Both the position numbers and the translations under genes were made by a program. A stretch of DNA of 49,048 bases from Phormidium willei BDU 130791. GTDB taxonomy: Bacteria > Cyanobacteriota > Cyanobacteriia > Cyanobacteriales > Geitlerinemataceae. This document shows positions 42,546 to 49,048 of this stretch, piece by piece; the stretch's first letter is position 1, and each line of letters begins with the position of its first letter. Location of the stretch: positions 1 through 49,048 of the forward strand of contig LSZA01000022.1 of NCBI GenBank assembly GCA_001637315.1, written 5' to 3'. The notes beneath the pieces were generated by a model, which saw only the letters and a list, made by a program, of their open reading frames with translations, was not told the origin of the DNA and ran no database searches.

Positions 42546-45119
42546 CTACTTTTGTTTCATTACTAACAAAGTAATATCATCGTAAACCCTTTGTCGCCCA
42601 ATATGACGGCGCAGGTCTTCAATGGCTGCCCGTCGAATGATCTCAGCGGGTTCACGCAAATAGTGTCGCACAACATCGCAGAGTCGTTCAATCCCATAGA
42701 AACATCCCTGCTCATCTTCAGCCTCCGTGATCCCATCGGTGTATAACACCACCACATCACCGCAACCGAGTTTGAGGATTTTCTCATCGATGAACTCGCC
42801 GATATTGGCCTCCAAGCCAATGGGGAAGCCCAAATCGATGGTGTCAATCCGCTCAATCTCTCCTGTAGCGCGGACAACAATCGTTTCTTCATGTTGTCCA
42901 CTCAGGCGAATTTCCCCATCTCGGTAGTCGAGTAAGGCTAACGTAAGGTGGCGATCGGAGTCCATCCGTTGCACATTGCCGTAAATGGTGCGATTGAGGG
43001 TATTGAGGAACTGTTTGGGGTCGACCTCATCGTTTTCTAGCAGCGTCCGCACCGCCGTTTGTACCATCAACATCAGCATCCCACTTTCGAGGCCATGGCC
43101 CGTCACATCGCCAATGCCAATTTTGACCCCGCCATCATGACAGAGAACGTCGTAGTAATCGCCCCCGACTTCCGTGGCGGGTTCCATATAGCCGGAAATC
43201 TCTAACCCCATCACCGCCTTGAGTTCCCGATTTTTGGGCAGTAACATCTTTTGCAGACGACGGGTGATGTCCAACTCTGCCCCTAGCCGTAGGTTTTCCG
43301 CTTGTAGGCGATCGTTGAGGAGGGTAATTTCCCGGTTGGCTTCAGCCAGAGCCGTTTCCGCCTGCTTGCGCTCGGAAATATCCCGAAAAATGGCGGTATA
43401 GAACGAATGGTCTCCCACACAGACCTTAGTGGCCGTCCCTTCCAGGGGAATCCCGATCCCACCGGCTCGCTGCCCCACCAGTTCGGCCCGTCCTTCGAGC
43501 AATAAGCGAGGCAAAGGATCGGCGGTTTCAGAACTGGCATCCCAATCAATCAGCGACATCAAGGATTTGCCCAAGATGGTCTGGCGCGGATAGCCGAAAA
43601 TGGTCTCTGTACTGGGGTTGGCGTTGGTGATTTTTAGACCATCGGGGGTAAAGGTCAAAATCGCATCGCTGGCGGTGTTGACGATCGCATTAGTACGGTT
43701 AACCGCATCTTCGAGGGCTTCCATCACCTGGTTGTAGCGTTTGGCGATTTGCCCGACTTCAGTGAAGGGTTCAACGGGAACCCGCAAACTCAAATCCTGG
43801 TTTTGCGCTTGAGACTCCATCACCTGGAACAGATCATAAATTTCGGTTTTGGCCCGGTGTTCCGAGACATTTAACCCCATTTCCTCATCTTCGGGGGAGA
43901 CGCGCAGGGGAACCCGTGAATGGCAAAAACGCAAGAGGGGGTAGGTAATGCCAAACGCCCACAGGCCCGCCACCAGAACCGCCAGCAGTTGTACTAAAAA
44001 CTGTTCTCCATGACTCAGTCCGGTTCCCAATAGCTCTAAATCACCAAAAATGGCCACAGCCAGGGTTCCCCAAATGCCGCCGCCGAGGTGAACCGGAACC
44101 GCATCAACGGCGTCATCAATGCGAAAGTGTTTGAGGAGGGAGCTGGCCAGGAGAGTCACCAGTCCGCCACCAATGCCAATGAGAACCGCGCCAGAGGTCG
44201 TGACCACGTCACAGGAGGCAGTAATGGATACAAGACCGCCCAGGGAGCCGTTGAGGAGCAGTTCAACTTCGGGAACTCGATGGCGGGACCAACTGTAGAG
44301 GGTGGCGGTGATCATCCCGGCGACTCCAGCTAGAACCGTGTGGACCATAATCGCGGCGACGCGATCGTTAAAGGCTAGGGTACTGCCGCCGTTGAAGCCA
44401 AGCCAACCCAGCCAGAGGAGCATGGTTCCCAAGACTGATAGGGGCAGATTGGACCCTTGTATTTTCTGCGGGGTTCCGTCGGGGAGGAAGCGCCCCACAC
44501 GCGGCCCGATGACCAAGAGAACCGCCAGGGAGATCCAACCCCCGATACTATGGACGACGGTGCTACCGGCGAGATCGACAAAGCCGAGTTGTCCGAGCCA
44601 ACCGCCAGCTAACCCAGAGACTTTGAGGTTCCAGGCCCAATGGCCAAAAACCGGGTAAATCAGTCCTGAGGTGAGGCAGGCTACGGCGAGATAGGTGCCA
44701 AACTTAATGCGTTCCGCGACGGCCCCCGAGACGATGGTGGTGGCGGTTCCACAAAACATGGCTTGAAAGAGAAAGAAGGCGGCCAGTTTGGGGTCATTGT
44801 CCACCGCCAAAAAAAAACTATTTTGCCCCAGCCAGCCGATCATGGAGGAGCCGAACATGAAGGCGTAACCGAAGGCCCAAAACAGACACACGGAAATGCC
44901 GAAGTCGGCAAAGTTTTTGACAGCAACGTTGATGCTATTTTTCGAGCGCGTTAGTCCTGATTCGAGGCACATGAACCCCGGCTGCATCAGGAAGACCAAA
45001 CTGGCACAAACTAGAACCCATAGAATATCGAACACTGGGTAACTGCTCCCCTCACTCCCATGTGGTTGTACGATCGAGAACACGAGTGAGAACACGCTCA
45101 AGGAAATCACAGTTAGCAA
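42546..45119 (-). CDS. Ammonium transporter-PAS-PP2C phosphatase fusion
   Basis: Domain order in this 857-aa protein is Amt/MEP transporter (about 25-400, roughly 11 membrane helices), a HAMP-like linker (430-475), PAS (475-575, ending in FRDISERK), a coiled coil (578-612) and a SpoIIE-type PP2C (620-857). In Amt, the twin histidines H190 (STVVH) and H344 (PVHLGGGIWG) and the gate region FQAMFCGTATTIVSGAVAER and WLGWLGFNGG are kept, so conduction or at least ammonium binding is plausible. The phosphatase has GGDYYDV (D644) and GDVTGHG (D661). It should couple ammonium sensing at the membrane to dephosphorylation of a STAS protein; its downstream neighbours are an Slr1658-type and an Slr1659-type regulator. 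ATG 45119 is the start. Confidence 0.93.
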   Translation of the reverse strand: MLTVISLSVFSLVFSIVQPHGSEGSSYPVFDILWVLVCASLVFLMQPGFMCLESGLTRSKNSINVAVKNFADFGISVCLFWAFGYAFMFGSSMIGWLGQNSFFLAVDNDPKLAAFFLFQAMFCGTATTIVSGAVAERIKFGTYLAVACLTSGLIYPVFGHWAWNLKVSGLAGGWLGQLGFVDLAGSTVVHSIGGWISLAVLLVIGPRVGRFLPDGTPQKIQGSNLPLSVLGTMLLWLGWLGFNGGSTLAFNDRVAAIMVHTVLAGVAGMITATLYSWSRHRVPEVELLLNGSLGGLVSITASCDVVTTSGAVLIGIGGGLVTLLASSLLKHFRIDDAVDAVPVHLGGGIWGTLAVAIFGDLELLGTGLSHGEQFLVQLLAVLVAGLWAFGITYPLLRFCHSRVPLRVSPEDEEMGLNVSEHRAKTEIYDLFQVMESQAQNQDLSLRVPVEPFTEVGQIAKRYNQVMEALEDAVNRTNAIVNTASDAILTFTPDGLKITNANPSTETIFGYPRQTILGKSLMSLIDWDASSETADPLPRLLLEGRAELVGQRAGGIGIPLEGTATKVCVGDHSFYTAIFRDISERKQAETALAEANREITLLNDRLQAENLRLGAELDITRRLQKMLLPKNRELKAVMGLEISGYMEPATEVGGDYYDVLCHDGGVKIGIGDVTGHGLESGMLMLMVQTAVRTLLENDEVDPKQFLNTLNRTIYGNVQRMDSDRHLTLALLDYRDGEIRLSGQHEETIVVRATGEIERIDTIDLGFPIGLEANIGEFIDEKILKLGCGDVVVLYTDGITEAEDEQGCFYGIERLCDVVRHYLREPAEIIRRAAIEDLRRHIGRQRVYDDITLLVMKQK

Positions 45120-45214
45120 ACAGGCAAGGTTCAGTTAAATTCAGGTTAAATTGTGACACACAATCCGCCCTCCGTCACGGTAGGCGCGTCGATCGCCTGT
45201 CGAGTCTGCCGCCG

Positions 45215-46561
45215 TTATGTCCGGGATTGGGCAGGGTATGACGGTTTACCCCGAAGCTTCCGTTTTAACACTAATAGGGTGATGTCGTCGTATATTTTGT
45301 GACCGTTAATATAATCTTTTAGGTGTTTAATGATCGCCTGTTGGATTCCTTGGGCGCTCTGATGGGCATGTTGACGGGCGATGTGACACAGACGCTCAAT
45401 TCCGTAGAAGTCCCCGTTGGGGGCTTCGGCTTCGGTGATACCGTCGGTGTAGAGGATGAGGGTTTCGCCGGGGTGGAGTTCTCGTTCGATGGGATGGATG
45501 AAGCCGCTAATATCCTCGTCGAGTCCGATGGGAAATCCTAAGTCTAGGGTATCAATCCGTTCGAGGGAGCCATCTTGTCGCAGCAGGATGGCGTCTTCAT
45601 GTTGGCCACTCAGTTGTAATCGTCCTTGATGATAGTCGATGAGACTGAGGGTGAGGTTGCGATCGGAGTTCATCCGTTCGACGTTGTCGTAGATGGTTTG
45701 GTTGAGGATGCTGAGGAAACGCACGGGGTCGGTTTCTTGGGATGTTAGAAGGGTGCGGATAGCCGTTTGCACCATGATGGTAAAGACACCGCTTTCGAGG
45801 CCATGGCCGGTAACGTCACCGATGCCAATTTTTACGCCGTTGGTATGGGGTAAGATGTCGTAGTAGTCTCCGCCAACTTCAGCCGCCGGTTCCATGTAGG
45901 CGGCGATCTCGAGGTCTTGGATTTGTGCGAGTTCTTGGTCTGTTGGTAGCAGCATTTGTTGTAACTGGTGCGCGATATGGACTTCGCTACTCAGACGCAA
46001 GTTTTCGGCTTTGAGGCGGTCGTTGAGTTCTTGAACTTCAGCATTGGCGCGATCGAGTTCTTGACGGCGTTGTTCTAGGAGATTGCTGGCGATTTCATAG
46101 AGTTGGGATTGGGCGATGAGGAGTTTATGAACGTCGAGGAGATGGTGGGAACCATCTCTGAGAATGACGATGAGGGGTTCGTAGAGGTTGGCTGGCGATC
46201 GCTGTAAACATTGACGAGCGGCGGTGAAAATGTCGCTGTCGCCGGGGTAGGAGAGATAGTCAGTTTTGACAAAGTCATAGAGACATTGAATGGGACGGTT
46301 ATAGAACAGCTCAATTCCATAGGGACGACTCATGATTTCGAGGCATTTTCGCCGAGAAATCATGCCGCAGAATCGACTATTTTTCAGCAAGATAACTCCC
46401 GGCAGTAAGGGGTTTTGATTAAAATGACCCACTAAAGTACTTCCGGGAACTTCAAGGTCAAGGCTGAAGCTTTCTAGGGCTAAGTCTTGCAAGGTTGAGT
46501 TGAGATGTAAGCGGTCTAGGGAACTGCCATAGATGTCAGAAAGACGTTCGAGTTCTAGCAT
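45215..46561 (-). CDS. CBS-like SpoIIE-type PP2C phosphatase
   Basis: The 448-aa protein from ATG 46561 (MLELERLSDIYGSSLDRLHL) has an N-terminal region of about 150 residues with two beta-alpha modules that look like CBS-type sensing (LPGVILLKNSRFCGMISRRK, and PLIVILRDGSHHLLDVHKLL). A coiled coil (about 165-205) and a PP2C domain with GGDYYDI and GDVTGHGLESG follow. The PP2C is highly similar to that of the Amt fusion (IDTLDLGFPIGL, YTDGITEAE, KHLKDYINGHKIYDDITLLV), so the two arose by duplication of the catalytic part with different sensors. The gene is 95 bp upstream of the fusion gene on the same strand. The frame begins 5 codons earlier at 46576, but MLELERL is preferred. Confidence 0.9.
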   Translation of the reverse strand: MLELERLSDIYGSSLDRLHLNSTLQDLALESFSLDLEVPGSTLVGHFNQNPLLPGVILLKNSRFCGMISRRKCLEIMSRPYGIELFYNRPIQCLYDFVKTDYLSYPGDSDIFTAARQCLQRSPANLYEPLIVILRDGSHHLLDVHKLLIAQSQLYEIASNLLEQRRQELDRANAEVQELNDRLKAENLRLSSEVHIAHQLQQMLLPTDQELAQIQDLEIAAYMEPAAEVGGDYYDILPHTNGVKIGIGDVTGHGLESGVFTIMVQTAIRTLLTSQETDPVRFLSILNQTIYDNVERMNSDRNLTLSLIDYHQGRLQLSGQHEDAILLRQDGSLERIDTLDLGFPIGLDEDISGFIHPIERELHPGETLILYTDGITEAEAPNGDFYGIERLCHIARQHAHQSAQGIQQAIIKHLKDYINGHKIYDDITLLVLKRKLRGKPSYPAQSRT

Positions 46562-46855
46562 TATCGCAATGAACAATTAACAAGGAACAATTAACGTTAG
46601 GACAGCCCCACGCCCGGCTTTTATGACTGTGCGATCGCGTCAGAATCTCTAGGATGCACTCTCTAGGATCCGGTTTAAACAACGAGATACGTTGAGCATA
46701 GGGCTATCGTCTGGCGATCGCTCACTTCAATTCTGACCTATTCTACGGCAATTGTCTTGAAATCCAGTACGTCCTAGAAACTCTGTGATCTAAGACCAGA
46801 AGCCCTTCGAGAAATTTAACCTAAAGTTAACGTTGAATTTAACTAAAATTTAACT

Positions 46856-47854
46856 TCAGTCATGATTGGGTTTCTGGGCGATCGCCTGAATATTAGAGGT
46901 TGAGAATCCCAATTTGCCCCGAACTAAATCAAAGCCAGTAAATAGACTGAGCAAGGGGATATTTTGCAACGGATTAAACGTCTCCGCCAAACTCGGCCAC
47001 TTAAGCTGATGCTTAAGCCAATGGTGATAAGAGAGAATCCAAAAGGCGTGGGAGGGTAAGGCGCGAAAGTGAAGCGAATCTAGCCCCGCATCATGGAAGA
47101 GTCGCTCTAGGGTTTTGCGGTTAAATAAATGCCAATGACGGGGAAAATGATAGCCTCCCCAATACCCCATCGCAAAGAGTTTGGCATCCCACCCCTCCAG
47201 ATTGGGGGTTTCTAAAATTAAGGTTCCACCCGGACGAAGAAGCTGGGCTAAAATCTGGATTATGTGAGCGGGATTAGCCACATGTTCAAGGACTTGTAGC
47301 AAAACAATCACATCAAAGCTATTTTCAGGCAATTCTGGGCTTACATCTTCTAACCGTCCGTAATAGCCTTGGAATCCCTCATCATTGAGGTGATGAATAG
47401 CCTCTTGATTCATTTCTACGCCAAACAAGTTATGTTTCGCTAAACCGAGATGATGTAATCGTTTGAGATAGCGTCCGTTTCCACAGCCGACATCGAGAAC
47501 TCGCAAGGCTTTCTCTGGGGATGTTGTACGGTTTGAGTGGGATGGACTGAGGCGATCGCCAATCCAGCCTTGCACTTTACCCCGATCTAACCAATCCTTC
47601 GCCCGTAACGCCAGAGGATGAATGGCCTGCTCGTAGTTATAGGCATAGTAATGGGGGGGATAAATGCGAGGAAGTTCCGCCGTGACGGGCCGTGGGTTGA
47701 GGTAGCGATGGCCGCACTGACGACATTGGACAATCTGAAAGATATCCCCCGAGGTATCGTATTCATAGTCTTGGCCACTGGCGTAGGGATGCCAGCGATC
47801 GCTACCACACACGCCACAGGAGACAAATTCTTGTTGTAGATTCACCCGCACCAC
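46856..47854 (-). CDS. Class I SAM-dependent methyltransferase with zinc-ribbon N-terminus
   Basis: The 332-aa protein begins with a four-cysteine segment (CGVCGSDRWHPY and VQCRQCGHRYLNPRPV), a probable zinc ribbon. The methyltransferase domain follows: VLDVGCGNGRYL (motif I), VIVLLQVLEHVANPAHIIQI (motif III region) and TLILETPNLEGWDAK. This arrangement is common in methyltransferases of polysaccharide, O-antigen and secondary-metabolite clusters; the substrate is unknown. A basic, aromatic C-terminus (HHWLKHQLKWPSL) may contact membrane. The start at 47854 lies 14 bp after the stop of the desaturase-family gene on the same strand, which implies an operon. Confidence 0.85.
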   Translation of the reverse strand: MVRVNLQQEFVSCGVCGSDRWHPYASGQDYEYDTSGDIFQIVQCRQCGHRYLNPRPVTAELPRIYPPHYYAYNYEQAIHPLALRAKDWLDRGKVQGWIGDRLSPSHSNRTTSPEKALRVLDVGCGNGRYLKRLHHLGLAKHNLFGVEMNQEAIHHLNDEGFQGYYGRLEDVSPELPENSFDVIVLLQVLEHVANPAHIIQILAQLLRPGGTLILETPNLEGWDAKLFAMGYWGGYHFPRHWHLFNRKTLERLFHDAGLDSLHFRALPSHAFWILSYHHWLKHQLKWPSLAETFNPLQNIPLLSLFTGFDLVRGKLGFSTSNIQAIAQKPNHD

Positions 47855-47868
47855 CGTTCCTGTTCCTG

Positions 47869-48900
47869 CTAGACGACTGGGGTTTGACTCGACAGGGGTA
47901 GCGATCGCACCACCCGCCAGAGAAACCCCAGGTAACTCCGCCGAACGGTGATTTCCGGGCGATCGCGCACCGCATCATGAGCCAAGTGTAACTTGTAGTG
48001 AGGAATAGCCGGCCAGAGATGATGTTCAGCGTGATAGTGCATGTGATGAGGGGCAAACATGACCGCTTCCCAGAACGGAGGCCCGAAAGACACTAACCGC
48101 AAGGAATCACCGCTGCTGGCGGGATGACGCAGAACCCCATGATCGCAAAAGGCCCGAATTTCATCGGGAACAAAGACGAGGGCATAAATGGGAAACACCC
48201 AGAGCAGCAAATATGCCCAAATCGGCAAGGGAGACAGCCAAAATAACCAAATCAGTAGCGGCTGCCAAATCAACACCGGCAAGCGCTGTTTAACGTAGTC
48301 TTTGAGTGGGTTTTGGGGAGGGGTTGCCCCCGTTTTAGGAGTCGAGTTCGACATTCCCCTCATATTCATTCCCCTCATGTTCATTCGTCCGAAAGGGGTG
48401 ACTTTAAGAACCGTTTTGCCGAAGGTGGCCAGGCCCGAACAGTAGAGGAGGAAGGCCAGAGGGGAGTTTTTGCCCTCGAAGGTATGGAGATAGCGATCGG
48501 GATCAGCCGGAGTTCCCATGTGGCGATGGTGTTGTAGATGGTTGTGGCGGGCATCTTCTAGGGCCATAAACATCGGACCATAGACCACCCAGCGGGCCAA
48601 ACTGTCATTGAGGCGACGATTGGGATGCAACGCGCCATGAATGGCATCATGAGCCAGGATAAAGAGGGCATATTGACGGTTGCCGACGACGAAGATGGCG
48701 ATCGCATAACTCCAGAGCGTCTGAAACTCAGCGGCGATCGCCAAACCGAGACCAATTCCCAGCCAGTCGAGGATGAGATCCCGATAGGCCCGAGTTGGAT
48801 TGAGGGTTAACCACTGACGTAACTGCGACGGGGCGATGGCCTGGCGAATCCGTCGTTCAATATCCGGCATGGTCATCGGAGGCGGAGAAGTGGTCGTCAT
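47869..48900 (-). CDS. Fatty-acid-desaturase-family membrane di-iron protein
   Basis: The 343-aa protein has the three histidine boxes of the membrane desaturase/hydroxylase superfamily: HDAIHGALH (box 1), HNHLQHHRHMG (box 2) and HMHYHAEHHLWP (box 3). There are four membrane-spanning regions, for example LLIWLFWLSPLPIWAYLLLW. The substrate could be an acyl lipid, a carotenoid (CrtW-like) or an aldehyde; the box spacing fits no single subfamily that I can recall. Near residue 180 is a five-residue repeat NMRGM present twice (48353-48382). The gene heads an operon with the methyltransferase. ATG 48900 is followed by the proline-rich leader TTTSPPPMTMPDIERR; an internal ATG at MTMPDIE is an alternative start. 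Confidence 0.88.
   Translation of the reverse strand: MTTTSPPPMTMPDIERRIRQAIAPSQLRQWLTLNPTRAYRDLILDWLGIGLGLAIAAEFQTLWSYAIAIFVVGNRQYALFILAHDAIHGALHPNRRLNDSLARWVVYGPMFMALEDARHNHLQHHRHMGTPADPDRYLHTFEGKNSPLAFLLYCSGLATFGKTVLKVTPFGRMNMRGMNMRGMSNSTPKTGATPPQNPLKDYVKQRLPVLIWQPLLIWLFWLSPLPIWAYLLLWVFPIYALVFVPDEIRAFCDHGVLRHPASSGDSLRLVSFGPPFWEAVMFAPHHMHYHAEHHLWPAIPHYKLHLAHDAVRDRPEITVRRSYLGFLWRVVRSLPLSSQTPVV
48353..48382. repeat. 15-bp tandem repeat, two copies, inside the desaturase gene
   Basis: ATTCCCCTCATATTC and ATTCCCCTCATGTTC follow each other directly and differ at one base. They encode NMRGM twice on the minus strand. Confidence 0.8.
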
Positions 48901-48992
48901 AATAGCGAAACTAGAAACATCCCGCTCTCAATAGTACAGGCATGGTATAAAGCGCTCTCGGCAATTTCAGTCAGAAGTCTAGGAGGACGGTA

Positions 48993-49048
48993 CTGTTTGT
49001 CTATCCAGATTCTTCGCCGTACAAAGCCCTAGCTAAAAGCTTAGCGGG
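48993..49048 (+). CDS. Possible 5' end of a gene leaving the window
   Basis: AGGAGG at 48981-48986, a perfect Shine-Dalgarno sequence, lies 6 nt before CTG 48993. That frame is open to the end of the window, reading LFVYPDSSPYKALAKSLAG or similar. The alternative TTG at 48997 gives only 11 codons. A CTG start is rare, so this is a tentative call. If real it is a plus-strand gene divergent from the desaturase gene, and the 92 bp between would carry both promoters; TATAAA is visible near 48946. Confidence 0.25.
   Translation, partial: MFVYPDSSPYKALAKSLA

Noticed and set aside
46800-46856. Several TTTAAC boxes before the methyltransferase stop as operator sites
   Set aside because: They lie at the 3' side of the gene in A+T-rich DNA and have irregular spacing; no promoter of a following gene is served by them.

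Overview
The window is from a cyanobacterium, most likely a filamentous, non-marine form of the Oscillatoria/Phormidium type. The evidence is the dense GCGATCGC (HIP1) octamers, ndhH of photosynthetic NDH-1, a Psb32-type photosystem II repair protein, a FraC-like filament-integrity protein, a PCP_red-domain protein, cobH, and cyanobacteria-restricted families (DUF6679, DUF2949, the Slr1658/Slr1659-type regulators). Most of the window is ordinary chromosome with about 40 supported genes on both strands and no rRNA, prophage or CRISPR array.

Layout. 0.2-9.0 kb: a small unknown gene, ndhH, rsmH, a two-gene partner-switching unit (REC-GAF-PP2C phosphatase plus an RsbW-like ATPase), a PCP_red protein, psb32, cobH and a histidine kinase with a degenerate ATPase domain. 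9.0-11.8 kb: a small gene between inverted copies of a short repeat, a thioredoxin-like protein, a dead IS1-type transposase joined to a truncated Uma2 gene, and an intact Uma2 gene. 12-20.4 kb: a large unknown protein with a probable alpha/alpha-toroid fold, a multi-PAS histidine kinase, a candidate small RNA with its own promoter and terminator, and a B12-binding radical SAM protein. 20.6-31.9 kb: DUF6679, dnaN, fraC-like, DUF2949, tRNA-Pro(CGG), a CheY-like regulator, lipA, YaaW-like, DUF3352 and an M1 aminopeptidase with HEAT repeats.

32.0-38.6 kb is the accessory part. It holds a MntA/HepT pair followed by a second nucleotidyltransferase whose HepT partner is cut to a stub, a UPF0175/DUF3368 (PIN) toxin-antitoxin pair, and then two adjacent large dynamin-like GTPases with a near-consensus promoter and a palindromic terminator-like hairpin. 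Beyond them lies a 151-bp decayed second copy of the UPF0175/PIN junction. A second short repeat also occurs on both sides. The stretch lacks HIP1 sites for about 5.3 kb and looks A+T-rich, so it is probably acquired DNA. This GTPase cassette is the best candidate for a little-described system; it resembles the two-dynamin Leo/Eleos arrangement only in general layout.

39-48.9 kb: a DUF192 lipoprotein, a class I (archaeal-type) lysyl-tRNA synthetase, and a signalling block made of a CBS-like PP2C phosphatase, a fusion of ammonium transporter, PAS and PP2C phosphatase, an Slr1658-type ATPase-like regulator and an Slr1659-type STAS-like regulator. A methyltransferase and a fatty-acid-desaturase-family protein end the window. 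Three PP2C phosphatases with matching kinase-like and STAS-like partners make partner switching the dominant regulatory theme.
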